Shown: positions 37,531 to 46,623, counted from the first letter of the stretch. The stretch is DNA of 64,000 nucleotides from Pedosphaera parvula Ellin514 (GCF_000172555.1 NZ_ABOX02000004.1:186001-250000); one strand, 5' to 3'. Translations and numbers: made by a program. Notes: generated from the sequence alone by a model not told the origin.

Positions 37531-37544
37531 TATCAGAAGTCCCC

Positions 37545-37643
37545 ATGGCAAAAAGGCTACCAGTAGTAGATAATTCCTATTACATGCAGCGGTTGATGCA
37601 ACATTATCTTTTATGGGAGGGTTATCAAATCGTAATAACCTGA
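37545..37643 (+). pseudogene. N-terminal stub of a response regulator gene
   Basis: A 32-codon frame 14 bases after the phosphatase stop. The peptide (MAKRLPVVDNSYYMQRLMQH, then YLLWEGYQIVIT) aligns by eye with receiver-domain starts of the type 'MAKRILVVDDSPYMRRLIQ ... EGYQV'. The second acidic residue of the pocket is changed (VDN instead of VDD), and the frame stops before the phospho-acceptor strand. No continuation in another frame was recognised in the 45 bases before the next gene. It is a decayed remnant of a gene that probably belonged to the partner-switch operon. Confidence 0.55.
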
Positions 37644-37688
37644 CCAGACATCATTTACCTGCGACATTACTAAACCTGGAAATAATAA

Positions 37689-38879
37689 ATGAAGCCCGTT
37701 CTTCCCCTCTTTGTTTTTATTGACGCCTGCGGATGGGAAATTATCAAAAACGATCCTTTCGGAAAGAACTTCGCCCCGAATCGCAAAAAGCTCGATTCTG
37801 TTTTTGGTTATAGCTCGACCTGCGTTCCGTCCATTCTTTCTGGTCGTTGGCCGGTGGAGCATCGGAACTGGTGCTATTTCGTTTATGATCCAAAGAACTC
37901 CCCTTTCAAATCATTAAGACCGTTTCGCTGGTTGCCAACAGCCATTACCAGCCGTCGCATTTTTCGACGCTGGCTAACCAAATTCGTGAAGGTCCATCTC
38001 AAATTCCGCGGCTACTTTGACCTTTACAATATTCCTTTTAAATTCATCACGCTGTTTGACTTTACAGAAAAGAAAAGCCCATTGAAGCCAGGCGGGATGA
38101 ATCGCGGTCCGAATATTTTTGATTTTCTCGGAGAACGCAAAATCAATTATCACGTCAGTGCCCCCGAAAAACCCGAGATCGAAAACCTGGAGGCCGTGAT
38201 CAAGGACATTGAAAGCGAGTCCATCGATTTTGCATTTCTTTACTGGGCGGGGCTGGATGGCCTCCTGCACATGGTGGGAAATCAATCGCCCGAAATTCCA
38301 GCCAAACTGCGACTTTACGAACAGTGGATTGACCGAATGATGGCCGCCGCGCAAAAGCACTATTCCGAAGTCCGTTTGTATGTGTTCAGCGATCATGGCA
38401 TGGCCAATTGCGACGAATTGCTCGACCTCAAGGCAAAGATTGAAGCTTTGGATATCAAAATGGAACAGGACTATGCCGTCGTCTATGATTCCACCATGGC
38501 GCGTTTCTGGTTCTTCAACGATCGTGCGCGCAAGGTAGTTACTGAAGCCCTTCAGAAAGTGCCACAAGGCCGCATCATACCTGATTTGGAGCTGAAGGAG
38601 ATGCGAACGCTTTTCGAAGATCGATATTTTGGCGAACTCATTTTTCTGGTGAAGGAAGGCGTGCTCATTGTCCCCAGCCATATGGGCGAACGTCCCATCC
38701 GCGGAATGCACGGCTATCATCCAAAAGACAAACACACCTACGCCTCCCTGTTGACAAACCAAACCGAGATTCCGGAAGAGATTGTAGCAATTCCTGACGT
38801 TTTCAAATTGATGACCCGCGACGCGGAATTGGCCAAGGAACGTAATGCGGCCGATCAAGCGCCTGCAACTTACGCTTGA
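37689..38879 (+). CDS. Alkaline-phosphatase-superfamily phosphodiesterase / nucleotide pyrophosphatase-like protein
   Basis: A 396-residue member of the type I phosphodiesterase/nucleotide pyrophosphatase family. The first metal aspartate is D12 (FVFIDACGW), the nucleophile is probably T44 (YSSTCVPSILSG), followed by GLDGLLHMVG, VFSDHGMANCDE, and the late histidine in IRGMHGYHPKDK. No signal peptide is seen, so it is likely cytoplasmic, which is unusual for the family but common in related glycan-cluster proteins. Substrate unknown. The start is supported by a purine-rich stretch (ctggaaa). Confidence 0.83.
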   Translation: MKPVLPLFVFIDACGWEIIKNDPFGKNFAPNRKKLDSVFGYSSTCVPSILSGRWPVEHRNWCYFVYDPKNSPFKSLRPFRWLPTAITSRRIFRRWLTKFVKVHLKFRGYFDLYNIPFKFITLFDFTEKKSPLKPGGMNRGPNIFDFLGERKINYHVSAPEKPEIENLEAVIKDIESESIDFAFLYWAGLDGLLHMVGNQSPEIPAKLRLYEQWIDRMMAAAQKHYSEVRLYVFSDHGMANCDELLDLKAKIEALDIKMEQDYAVVYDSTMARFWFFNDRARKVVTEALQKVPQGRIIPDLELKEMRTLFEDRYFGELIFLVKEGVLIVPSHMGERPIRGMHGYHPKDKHTYASLLTNQTEIPEEIVAIPDVFKLMTRDAELAKERNAADQAPATYA

Positions 38880-39057
38880 AGTGACACCATTAAGGTAGTA
38901 GGCCAGACCAGCAATTCCTTTCTTTTTCACCTGTCAACAAATACGCGACAGTGGCGAACAAGTTCACTTTCAACCAGATCAGTTTGCAATAGAATGGAGA
39001 TTTAACTAAACCTTTCATGGTAAACGGGGCCAAGTTTTGCTTTCCATTCCCTGTCCT

Positions 39058-39131
39058 GTTGCCTCAAGGATAAATGACACCGGGGATTGGACCGGATTTG
39101 GGTATTCGTTGCCTCACATTAAATGACACCG
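39058..39131 (+). repeat. Left IS end: two direct copies of the 25-bp motif
   Basis: The copies at 39058-39082 and 39108-39131 are offset by 50 bases. They share GTTGCCTCA and AAATGACACCG. These are likely transposase-binding sites. Confidence 0.8.
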
Positions 39132-39167
39132 ACGTGTTTATTGTTTTTCCCTCCGTCAGGAGGGTCC

Positions 39168-39201
39168 TTTTGCCCCTGCTGCTGCAGCAGCAGGGGCAAA
39201 A
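39168..39201. repeat. Perfect 34-bp palindrome inside the IS
   Basis: Two 17-base halves with no spacer (centre between 39184 and 39185), each TTTTGCCCC followed by a CTG-repeat core. It lies between the left IS end and the transposase stop. It lacks a T-run on either strand outside the stem, so a classical terminator is not certain. It may block read-through into or out of the element. Confidence 0.85.
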
Positions 39202-39227
39202 AAATTTCTCATTCTTCCATCCCGTCC

Positions 39228-40367
39228 TCATTTTAAGATCGGTCTGAGTTGTTTATCCGTTTGCCTGGCCAGTTCAAAGGGATCGACGGCGTAATACCAG
39301 TCGCGCAACCGTTGCGCCTGTTTCCTACCCAGTTGTCCGCTGCTCACCAGCCGCTGGTAGGCCGTCTGCGGACGGTCGTGACGGCGAACCCAGCGGCTGC
39401 CTTCCCGATGCTTGGCCACCAGCTTGGCTGAGGGCAGAAAAAAGTTCTGCAATGGCCCCCAGGTTTCCTTGTAAAGCTGGTTGATCAAGGGCACCGCTGC
39501 CGGAGATTCCAACCGGGCATAGCCCAGAACCTGCCGCGGCCACATCCAGTTCTTCTGCTCCACATGCGCATTGTCATCTTTATGATAAGGGCGTGAGCGG
39601 GTGAGTTTTACGGGCACCACGCGCTCCTGCAGGTAACGCACCAGATGCCAGTTCAGCCATTCGCTCCCATTGTCAAAATCCATCCCCAGCAAAGGAAATG
39701 GCAGGTTTTTTTCCACGTCCCGGGTTTGCTCCAACACCCCTTGGGCACCCTTGTTCCACACGGCCCGACCTTCCGTCCACCCACTCCCCAAACACGTGTA
39801 GGTCAGGCTCCAAATGAAATCACCCGCCAGGCTGGAACCGCAATGCGCCACGCTGTCCGCCTCCAAAAATCCCGGACGTTGCTCATCCCACACTTCCCCC
39901 TGAATGGGAATCTGGGTCCGCAACAGCGTGCCGGGCCGGGTGCCACATAACCGGCGAGGGACTTCCGCTTTGAGCGGCGCCAGCAGCCGGTCCAGGGTCG
40001 CGGCACTGACCTTTCCCAAGAGCTTCTTCTGTGCTGGCAAAAGACTGCCGTAGTGCTTGCCATAATGCGGCAACCACAGGGCCAGCGCCGGTTCCAGCCG
40101 CTTGCCACAAAGCTGTTCACTGGCTTTCCAGATCCGCTCGACCACCTCACGCACCGGCTCATAGACCGGTTCGGCCCCGGGGCGCACTCCGCCCTTGGGC
40201 TTGGGCAATTGATCCCCCAACAACTTGATCGCATGCTTGCGATCATAGCCATGATGTTCACAAAACTCATCGAGCATCCGCGTTTTTCCTTCCCGCCCTC
40301 GACCGGCATACCGCCTCCGCAAACGTTCCAACTCTTCCGTCCGACAACTGCTCTTTGGCATCTTCAT
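39228..40367 (-). CDS. DDE (rve-type) transposase
   Basis: A 379-residue transposase. The N-terminal part (about 10-60) has a helix-turn-helix-like sequence (RMLDEFCEHHGYDRKHAIKL). The catalytic integrase-like domain has D171 (FLEADSVAH), D232 (MDFDNGSEW) and E270 (NAHVEQKNW), a D-N-G...E signature with 37 residues between D and E. The start is supported by 'ggaga' before the ATG. It appears complete, so the element may be active. The exact IS family was not assigned. Codon use and GC content are a little higher than the neighbours. Confidence 0.9.
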   Translation of the reverse strand: MKMPKSSCRTEELERLRRRYAGRGREGKTRMLDEFCEHHGYDRKHAIKLLGDQLPKPKGGVRPGAEPVYEPVREVVERIWKASEQLCGKRLEPALALWLPHYGKHYGSLLPAQKKLLGKVSAATLDRLLAPLKAEVPRRLCGTRPGTLLRTQIPIQGEVWDEQRPGFLEADSVAHCGSSLAGDFIWSLTYTCLGSGWTEGRAVWNKGAQGVLEQTRDVEKNLPFPLLGMDFDNGSEWLNWHLVRYLQERVVPVKLTRSRPYHKDDNAHVEQKNWMWPRQVLGYARLESPAAVPLINQLYKETWGPLQNFFLPSAKLVAKHREGSRWVRRHDRPQTAYQRLVSSGQLGRKQAQRLRDWYYAVDPFELARQTDKQLRPILK

Positions 40368-40380
40368 TCTCCAAGTTTGT

Positions 40381-40463
40381 CGGTGTCATTTTCCCGTGAG
40401 GCAACGTATTCCTTCAGTCCGGCTTCCCAACCTCTCTCCGGTGTCATTAATTATGAGTCAACT
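40381..40463 (-). repeat. Right IS end: two copies of the 25-bp motif, inverted relative to the left
   Basis: CGGTGTCATT...TGAGGCAAC at 40381-40405 and CGGTGTCATT...TGAGTCAAC at 40440-40463 are the reverse complement of the left-end motif. The inner copy also overlaps the region just upstream of the transposase start, so transposase binding there could repress its own promoter. Confidence 0.8.
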
Positions 40464-40532
40464 CGCTGTAGATAAGACCTCATAAAATTGACGTGCCTTT
40501 CTTTCTCTCTCCTTTTATGTTCTCCACGCTTT

Positions 40533-41747
40533 ATGGCTAAATTAAAACCTTTTGCTGCGTTGCGACCACGGCCCGATCTCGCCGCCCAAATTTGCGAATT
40601 GCCCTACGATGTCATGTCTTCCGCGGAAGCCCGCGACATGGCGGCTGGCAATCCCCTCAGTTTCCTCCACGTCTCCAAACCGGAAATCGACCTCCCGCCC
40701 TCCATCGATATCTACGCTCCCGAAGTTTACGCAAAGGGTAAGGAGAATTTTCAAAAGCTCATCAAGGACGGCGCTCTCAAACAAGATGCCCAACCGGCCT
40801 TCTATCTCTATCGCCAGATCATGGGCAAGCACGGCCAGATCGGCCTCGTTGCCGCCGCGAGCTGTGAGGATTATCTCAATAACATCATCAAGAAGCACGA
40901 GTTCACCCGACCCGACAAGGAAGACGACCGCGTCCGCCACATTGAAACGCTCAATTCCCAAACCGGCCCGGTCTTCCTCACTTACCGAGCCAACGCCGTC
41001 ATCGATGACCTGACTAAAAAGAAAACCGCCGAAAAGCCGGACATCGATTTCACCGCCAAGGACGGCGTGCGCCACACCGCCTGGGTTATCAATGATCCGC
41101 AAACCATTCAACTCATCGAGAACGAGTTCGCCCGCATTCCGTTCCTTTACATCGCCGATGGACACCATCGCAGCGCCGCCGCCGGTCGCGTCTATCAAAG
41201 CCGCAAAGGTGCCGGTCACAGCGGTTATTTCCTGAGCGTCATTTTCCCGCATAACCAAATGCAGATTCTTCCCTACAACCGCGTGTTGAAGGATCTCAAC
41301 GGTCTCTCCCCTGCCCAACTGCTCGAGAAGCTTGACGCTGTGTTCACCATCAAATCAAATGGCAACGCTCAACCGACTCGCAAACACGAGCTCGGCCTCT
41401 TCCTGAATGGCCAGTGGTACACGCTACATTTCCGTCCGCAATTCGCAGCCACCACCGACCCCATCGAAAAACTCGATGTGACCTTGCTGCAAAAATACGT
41501 GCTCGCCCCTCTCTTCGGCATCGATGACCCGCGCACGAGCAAAAAGATCAATTTCGTCGGCGGCATTCGCGGCACAGGAGAATTGGAGAAACTCGTCAAC
41601 GCCGGCGAATACGCCTGCGCTTTCTCGATGTTCCCCACGAGCATCGAAGACCTCATGACCATCGCCGACGCCGGCGGCATCATGCCTCCTAAGAGCACCT
41701 GGTTTGAACCCAAGCTCCGCGACGCCATGTTCTCGCACATGATTTAA
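40533..41747 (+). CDS. DUF1015 family protein
   Basis: A 404-residue soluble protein of the DUF1015 family, broadly conserved but poorly characterised. It has the expected N-terminus (LKPFAALRPRPDLAAQICELPYDV), the central IADGHHRSAAAGR motif around residue 210, and a C-terminal GIRGTGELEKLVNAGEYACAF region. The ADGHHR segment resembles the active-site loop of ParB-fold kinases; that link is from general knowledge and not testable here. The ATG at 40533 starts the homologous region; the frame is open 15 codons upstream. It often lies near serine/phosphoglycerate genes in other genomes, which is not the case here. A terminator follows at 41781. Confidence 0.92.
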   Translation: MAKLKPFAALRPRPDLAAQICELPYDVMSSAEARDMAAGNPLSFLHVSKPEIDLPPSIDIYAPEVYAKGKENFQKLIKDGALKQDAQPAFYLYRQIMGKHGQIGLVAAASCEDYLNNIIKKHEFTRPDKEDDRVRHIETLNSQTGPVFLTYRANAVIDDLTKKKTAEKPDIDFTAKDGVRHTAWVINDPQTIQLIENEFARIPFLYIADGHHRSAAAGRVYQSRKGAGHSGYFLSVIFPHNQMQILPYNRVLKDLNGLSPAQLLEKLDAVFTIKSNGNAQPTRKHELGLFLNGQWYTLHFRPQFAATTDPIEKLDVTLLQKYVLAPLFGIDDPRTSKKINFVGGIRGTGELEKLVNAGEYACAFSMFPTSIEDLMTIADAGGIMPPKSTWFEPKLRDAMFSHMI

Positions 41748-41780
41748 CAGGTCATTTTGCACAAATTCGTCTCCGGTTTA

Positions 41781-41814
41781 AGCTGGTGCTGATTCTCGGC
41801 ACCAGCTATTTTTT
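41781..41814 (+). terminator. Intrinsic terminator after DUF1015 gene
   Basis: A perfect 9-bp stem AGCTGGTGC (41781-41789) / GCACCAGCT (41799-41807), then ATTTTTT. The next gene starts 5 bases after the T-run, so that gene's transcript must begin elsewhere or read through. Confidence 0.88.
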
Positions 41815-41818
41815 CAAT

Positions 41819-42448
41819 ATGAGTTCAAGGAAGCAGCAGCACGGCATGACCCTGGTTGAAGTGCTTATGGTCATTATTGGTGTTGCGCTTATTATAGTTG
41901 CACTCATTTTTCCATTTTATGTTCATAGCCGCCCTACCACGGGGCTTTTATGCATGAACAATTTGAAGCAAGTGAATGAAGCGCTGGAGCTATATTCAAA
42001 GGATCACAAAAACAAGTTTCCAGATCTGGATCAACAGTCGGGAAACAATGGGCCAGACGCAATGTTTCTTCTCTATTCCCTGAATTATATTCGACAAAGC
42101 AACCTTTTTGTCTGCCCAGAAGTGGCCCGGCAACGAGAAAAGCAGAGACACTTCTACCAGAAGAAATTCGTCCCGCAAATAAGCCGGGCATTCTTTGTTT
42201 CCAATGGCAACGACTATGCATATTACGACGGTATTTCTACTGAATCCGCCACCATCCCTATTCTCGCTGACCGGTTCGCTTGGACTAACAGGCAAGCAAT
42301 GGAGAGCAAATTACTAAACCATCCTGAAGGCAAAATAATCGCCGCCTTCACAGACGGACACGTCGAATCGGTCAGACCAAACATCATCATCGGCACCACC
42401 CTCACCCCGCCCTGGTCAAAAGTTCTCGATCCCATCCGCGTCCCATAA
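41819..42448 (+). CDS. Type II secretion / type IV pilus pseudopilin, H-X9-DG type
   Basis: A 209-residue prepilin-like protein. The N-terminus has a class III signal (SSRKQQHG / MTLVEVLMVIIGVALIIVAL), cut by prepilin peptidase after the glycine, with the conserved glutamate at mature position 5. The C-terminus holds AAFTDGHVESV, matching the H-X9-DG ending shared by planctomycete and verrucomicrobial pseudopilins (DUF1559 relatives). It stands alone with no secretion machinery nearby, as is usual in these phyla. The ATG follows the preceding terminator almost directly; no Shine-Dalgarno sequence. Confidence 0.87.
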   Translation: MSSRKQQHGMTLVEVLMVIIGVALIIVALIFPFYVHSRPTTGLLCMNNLKQVNEALELYSKDHKNKFPDLDQQSGNNGPDAMFLLYSLNYIRQSNLFVCPEVARQREKQRHFYQKKFVPQISRAFFVSNGNDYAYYDGISTESATIPILADRFAWTNRQAMESKLLNHPEGKIIAAFTDGHVESVRPNIIIGTTLTPPWSKVLDPIRVP

Positions 42449-42632
42449 CCTTGTCGCAACCGGATTCGCAAAGTTTTCTGAGTGACTCACTTGGCCGGAC
42501 GCAAAAGTTTAGGAGTCCAAAACATTGTTAAGCGACACAACATTTTTTCCACGGACAACGGACCACTGACAAAGAACCTCCCATGAACTTCTAAGCTTTT
42601 GTTTTCATTCACATTCATGCTTACATTTCCCC

Positions 42633-43520
42633 GTGGCATCTGAACGCCTCAATCGCAGTCTCCGCGCAACCTGGCTCGGCATGGTTCTCAATACCCTGCT
42701 CGCTGCCGGGAAATTGTTTGCCGGAATCATCGGCCATTCCCACGCGTTGATCGCCGATGCCATCGAATCCCTCGCCGATGTTTTCAGCTCCATCGTTGTC
42801 TGGCGCGCAATGGTGGTTGCCGAGGAACCTGCCGATGAAGACCATCCCTACGGTCACGGTAAAGCCGAACCCATCGCCTCGGCCATTGTCTCCACCATGC
42901 TGTTGCTCGCCGCTGCCGGCATCGCCTTCAATTCCGCCCACGAATTTTTTTCCGGTGAACGCCACACTCCTAAAGCCTTCACCCTCGCGGTATTGATCTT
43001 CGTAATCATCATCAAGGAAGCCCTCTACCGCTTCGTTTCCAAGGAAGCCAAATCCGTCGATAGTTCCGCCGTGCGTACCGATGCCTGGCATCATCGCAGC
43101 GATGCCATCACCTCCCTCTGCGCCGCCATCGGCATCACCATCTCCCTGATCGGCGGCAAAGGTTATGAAACCGCCGACGATATCGCCGCCATTGTCGCTG
43201 CCGGCATCATCGCCTGGAACGGCTGGCACTTGCTGCGCCCCGCCTTGAGCGAACTGATGGACCGTTCGCCCGGCCAGGACGTCATCGATAAAATTCGGCG
43301 GACCGCGGCCGACGTGCCGGGTGTGCAATGCATCGAAAAATGCATGGTCCGCAAAGTCGGTCATCGTTACTACGCCGACATGCATGTGCAGGTCGATCCC
43401 CTCATGACCGTGCAACGCGGCCATGCCATCGCCCACGACGTCAAAGACCAGATCCGCGCCGCCATCCCCGCCGTCCGCGACGTCCTCATCCACATCGAAC
43501 CCAGCCCTCAGAAACGCTGA
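42633..43520 (+). CDS. Cation diffusion facilitator transporter
   Basis: A 295-residue CDF-family divalent-metal/proton antiporter with six membrane helices and a cytoplasmic C-terminal domain. Metal-site residues are seen in helix 2 (HALIADAIESLAD) and helix 5 (DAWHHRSDAITS), with the conserved DHPYGHGKAE loop between. The C-terminal ferredoxin-like domain (about 210-295) has HYYADMHVQVDP-like sequence (RYYADMHVQVDP). It starts with GTG, as no in-frame ATG lies upstream. Manganese, iron or zinc export is typical; the metal cannot be told. Confidence 0.93.
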   Translation: MASERLNRSLRATWLGMVLNTLLAAGKLFAGIIGHSHALIADAIESLADVFSSIVVWRAMVVAEEPADEDHPYGHGKAEPIASAIVSTMLLLAAAGIAFNSAHEFFSGERHTPKAFTLAVLIFVIIIKEALYRFVSKEAKSVDSSAVRTDAWHHRSDAITSLCAAIGITISLIGGKGYETADDIAAIVAAGIIAWNGWHLLRPALSELMDRSPGQDVIDKIRRTAADVPGVQCIEKCMVRKVGHRYYADMHVQVDPLMTVQRGHAIAHDVKDQIRAAIPAVRDVLIHIEPSPQKR

Positions 43521-43654
43521 CTCTCCCGTTCCGCTGCTTCCCGGCATTTGCCATCGAGCTTTCATATTCCGTTCCACACTCACGCTCTACCGCCAAACTT
43601 GACAGTCATTACTGATGGAGTCTAATTGGGCATTCTGAGAATCTAAGAAGCATT

Positions 43655-44008
43655 ATGACCAAGCAGGAGTTCACCTCCAGGAATCAGGCCAGAGCCCGTG
43701 CGGTAACAAGGGACATGGTACTAAGCCTTTCCCTGTTCATCATTCCATTTTTTGCCTGCTTAGCTGCGTTCAATTTTGTCGAACGCCACGAAGAATACGC
43801 CTGGATGAATCTGGTGCTCGCGGCTATCATGCTGGCTCTATTCCCGGCGCTTCTTTGGCTGGCAACAATGCTTGGAAAACGCCGAAACAAGAGATTTGGA
43901 CTACATTGTTGTCCCGAATGCAAAAAGCCGCTGACTGGCATCAACGTTCAACTAGCAATTGCTTCAGGCAACTGTGGACATTGCGATAAAAGCATATTCA
44001 ATAAGTAA
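43655..44008 (+). CDS. Small membrane protein with C-terminal zinc ribbon (paralogue 1)
   Basis: A 117-residue protein with a basic N-terminus (MTKQEFTSRNQARARA), two membrane helices (about 22-40 and 51-70), then a cytoplasmic zinc ribbon, CPECKKPLTG ... CGHCDKS. It is 20 bases upstream of a clear paralogue with the same layout. Function unknown. Confidence 0.8.
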   Translation: MTKQEFTSRNQARARAVTRDMVLSLSLFIIPFFACLAAFNFVERHEEYAWMNLVLAAIMLALFPALLWLATMLGKRRNKRFGLHCCPECKKPLTGINVQLAIASGNCGHCDKSIFNK

Positions 44009-44027
44009 AAGCTTTTCTCAAGAGCAT

Positions 44028-44378
44028 ATGAACAAAAAGGAATTCATCTCCCAACAACAAGCCATGATTCGCGAAGGGAAGAAACCCGTGATGATATTGC
44101 TCATAGGGTCACTTTCCGTTTTTTTTGGCTTATTGTTTGCAGGAACCCTTGTTGATGACCACAAGGAATACGCCTGGCTGGGCGGTATGGTTATTTTCGG
44201 TCTCATTATTTTCGTTATTGGAGCGGGCGTGCTGACGATTCGATTTACCAAAGCCCAGCAGAAAAAGTTTGGCATGAACTGCCCAGCATGTAACAAGCCG
44301 GTTTCAGGGGTCGGCGTTCAAATAGCCATCGCCACCGGAAGCTGTGGCCATTGCGGTGAAAGCATTTTTGAGGAGTAA
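44028..44378 (+). CDS. Small membrane protein with C-terminal zinc ribbon (paralogue 2)
   Basis: A 116-residue tandem duplicate of the preceding gene. It shares an N-terminal 'M-x-K-x-E-F-x-S', the HEEYAW/HKEYAW loop between the two helices, a [16 protein letters not shown] knuckle, a [18 protein letters not shown] knuckle and the same length. The frame is open upstream into paralogue 1, but this ATG aligns with its start. The pair arose by duplication and diverged mainly in the membrane helices. Confidence 0.82.
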   Translation: MNKKEFISQQQAMIREGKKPVMILLIGSLSVFFGLLFAGTLVDDHKEYAWLGGMVIFGLIIFVIGAGVLTIRFTKAQQKKFGMNCPACNKPVSGVGVQIAIATGSCGHCGESIFEE

Positions 44379-44556
44379 GAAGCCTTCGAACCCTGAACAC
44401 CTTCGCTGCCTTTTAATTTTCACGACCTTCTGTTTCGTCCTTCCACTTTTCTACGTCATTCTGCATGTTCTGCGGGCAAAAATCTTTTTCCTGGTCTTTT
44501 CTTCCTCTCATTTTCCGCTTGGCGTTTTGTCGTCCTTAGCCGTTAATCTCCTCCGC

Positions 44557-45795
44557 ATGAAAATTGTTTTAGCTTATTCGGGCGGCCTGGATACCTCCGT
44601 GCTGCTCTCGTGGATTAAGGAAAAGTATAACGCCGAAATGATCGCCTTCTGCGCCGACATCGGCCAGGAAGAGGAACTGAAGGGCCTCGATAAAAAGGCC
44701 ATGAAGACCGGCGCTTCCAAGCTTTACATCGACAATCTCCAGGAAGAATTCGCGCGCGACTTCATCTTCCCCATGATGCAGGCAGGCGCCATTTACGAAA
44801 ATCAATACTTCCTCGGCACCAGCATCGCCCGCCCGCTCATCGCCAAGCGCATGGTGGAAATTGCCCGCAAGGAAAAGGCGCAGTTCATCGCCCACGGTGC
44901 CACCGGCAAAGGCAACGACCAGGTCCGTTTCGAACTGACCGCCGCCGCCCTCGCACCCGACCTCGAAGTCATCGCTCCCTGGCGCGATGCTTCGTTCCGC
45001 AGCCAATTCCCCGGCCGTGCGGAAATGATTCAATATTGCGCCGACAAGAAAATCCCCGTCGAAGCCAGCGCCAAGAAGCCCTACTCGATGGACCGCAATC
45101 TCCTCCACATCTCCTTCGAAGCCGGCATTCTCGAAGATCCCTGGCTGGATGCCTTCGCCCCGGAAAACAAGGCGATGTTCAAGCTCAGCGTTTCGCCTGA
45201 AGATGCTCCGAACAAGCCGGAATACGTCACGCTTGATTTCGTGAAAGGTGACTGCGTCGCCGTGAATGGCCAGAAGCTCAACCCGCTTGGCGTCATGAAG
45301 GCGCTGAACAAGCTTGGCGGCAAACACGGCGTCGGACGCGTTGACCTCGTCGAAAACCGTTTCGTCGGCATGAAGTCCCGCGGTGTCTATGAAACTCCCG
45401 GCGGCGCGATTCTTCACTTCGCTCATCGCCAGATGGAAAGCATCACCATGGATCGCGAAGTCATGCACATCCGCGATTCCCTGATTCCGAAGTACGCCGA
45501 ACTCGTTTACTACGGTTTCTGGTTCGCCCCGGAACGCCTCGCCTTGCAAGCCCTCGTCACGGAGAGCCAGAAGGACGTCACCGGCACGATTCGCGTGAAG
45601 CTCTACAAAGGCAACATCATGACCGCCGGCCGCAAATCTCCAGTCAGCCTCTACAACCCGCACATCGCGACCATGGAAGCCGACCCGACCAAGGCCTACA
45701 ACCAGGACGACGCCACCGGCTTCATCCGCCTGAACGGCCTCCGCCTCCGCGTCGCCTCCCAGGTCCACAACGCCGCGAAGAAGAAAAAGAAATAA
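44557..45795 (+). CDS. argG: Argininosuccinate synthase
   Basis: The 412-residue cytoplasmic enzyme that joins citrulline and aspartate with ATP in arginine biosynthesis. The PP-loop SGGLDTS is at residues 8-14. Family stretches include [37 protein letters not shown] and [10 protein letters not shown]. Length is normal. The frame is open far upstream, but the enzyme starts at [14 protein letters not shown]. It is alone; no other arg gene is in the window. A Lys-rich tail (AKKKKK) ends the protein. Confidence 0.97.
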   Translation: MKIVLAYSGGLDTSVLLSWIKEKYNAEMIAFCADIGQEEELKGLDKKAMKTGASKLYIDNLQEEFARDFIFPMMQAGAIYENQYFLGTSIARPLIAKRMVEIARKEKAQFIAHGATGKGNDQVRFELTAAALAPDLEVIAPWRDASFRSQFPGRAEMIQYCADKKIPVEASAKKPYSMDRNLLHISFEAGILEDPWLDAFAPENKAMFKLSVSPEDAPNKPEYVTLDFVKGDCVAVNGQKLNPLGVMKALNKLGGKHGVGRVDLVENRFVGMKSRGVYETPGGAILHFAHRQMESITMDREVMHIRDSLIPKYAELVYYGFWFAPERLALQALVTESQKDVTGTIRVKLYKGNIMTAGRKSPVSLYNPHIATMEADPTKAYNQDDATGFIRLNGLRLRVASQVHNAAKKKKK

Positions 45796-45802
45796 TCGCT
45801 GC

Positions 45803-46573
45803 ATGGGTTTCTTCGATAGATTCCGTAAGACACCTCAATCTCGAGAGGTTGGCAAACCATCTTCAGAGGCTGGCGAACAAATCGCCAGCCTCTCTTTTGT
45901 TAGTGCGGGAGATTTCGAAATAGCACCCTGCCCCGGAAAGCACGCGCTTCAGCTATGGGAGAAAACTCGCGATGAGGGGCGTAGCGAAGGTTTCAACGCA
46001 ATTATCCTCGGTGACTCCAAAGACGTTGAGTCGCTGGCGGAGAATCGAGAATTTTCCACCTTGTCTGTGACAGAAATTTTGTCGGTCGCCGCTGATATCG
46101 ACACCGAAGAGTGGCTAAAGGAGCGTTTGGAGTCGGATCCCGAATGCTATGGCGCCGAAGTTGGGGATTGGCCGTACCAGGTTCCCGATGCGGGCAGCAT
46201 CAGCGCTCATTTGGAAGTCCTTTCAAAAAAGCCAAAGAGCACTGTTTACATTGCAAAAGTTCCCGCATCTCGGAATTGGGAAGTTCCCGCCTACATCGGT
46301 ATGGGTAACTGGAACGCATGTCCAGAGCCGGCCGAGCACGTCGCCATGGCGAAACGCTGGCACGAGCGCTACGGAGCAGAAATTGTATCAATCACCCGCG
46401 ATGTCATTGAGTTCGTGGTTGCAAAGCCTCCCAACACCAAAGAATCCGCAATAGATTTGGCAAAAGAGCAACACCTATATTGTTCCGATATTGTCGATCA
46501 GGGCTGCGGTTCTATTTCCAATCTCGCAGCAACTCTGCTCAATTCAAAGTATTGGTATTTTTGGTGGGATTGA
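45803..46573 (+). CDS. DUF4253 domain protein
   Basis: A 256-residue soluble protein ending in a DUF4253 domain (about 145-256), recognised by YIGMGNWNACPEPAEHVAMA, KRWHERYGAEIVSIT and the final KYWYFWWD. DUF4253 proteins are of unknown function and often lie near toxin/immunity genes; no toxin is seen here. The gene starts 7 bases after argG, without a strong Shine-Dalgarno sequence, so it could be co-transcribed. Confidence 0.82.
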   Translation: MGFFDRFRKTPQSREVGKPSSEAGEQIASLSFVSAGDFEIAPCPGKHALQLWEKTRDEGRSEGFNAIILGDSKDVESLAENREFSTLSVTEILSVAADIDTEEWLKERLESDPECYGAEVGDWPYQVPDAGSISAHLEVLSKKPKSTVYIAKVPASRNWEVPAYIGMGNWNACPEPAEHVAMAKRWHERYGAEIVSITRDVIEFVVAKPPNTKESAIDLAKEQHLYCSDIVDQGCGSISNLAATLLNSKYWYFWWD

Positions 46574-46623
46574 TTCTTATTGGCTCAGGCATTTCGGCAG
46601 TAAGTAATTGAAAGAATTGTCGC

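Larger units (their letters stand above)
39058..40463. mobile_element. Insertion sequence with doubled end motifs
   Basis: About 1.4 kb holding one transposase gene on the minus strand. Each end carries two copies of a 24-25 base motif GTTGMCTCA-N4-6-AATGACACCG in inverted orientation: 39058-39082 and 39108-39131 on the left, 40381-40405 and 40440-40463 on the right. The outermost copies are taken as the ends. No certain target-site duplication was found; if the end were at ATGACACCG (39074 and 40448), a 3-base TAA repeat would flank it. No passenger gene. It separates the phosphodiesterase and DUF1015 genes. Confidence 0.8.

Noticed and set aside
42621-43583. 320-codon minus-strand frame opposite the CDF transporter
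   Set aside because: It is the antisense of a clear transporter; the long Asp/Gly-rich product reflects codon use of the true gene.
44569-45804. 411-codon minus-strand frame opposite argG
   Set aside because: It is antisense to a highly conserved enzyme and has no independent features.
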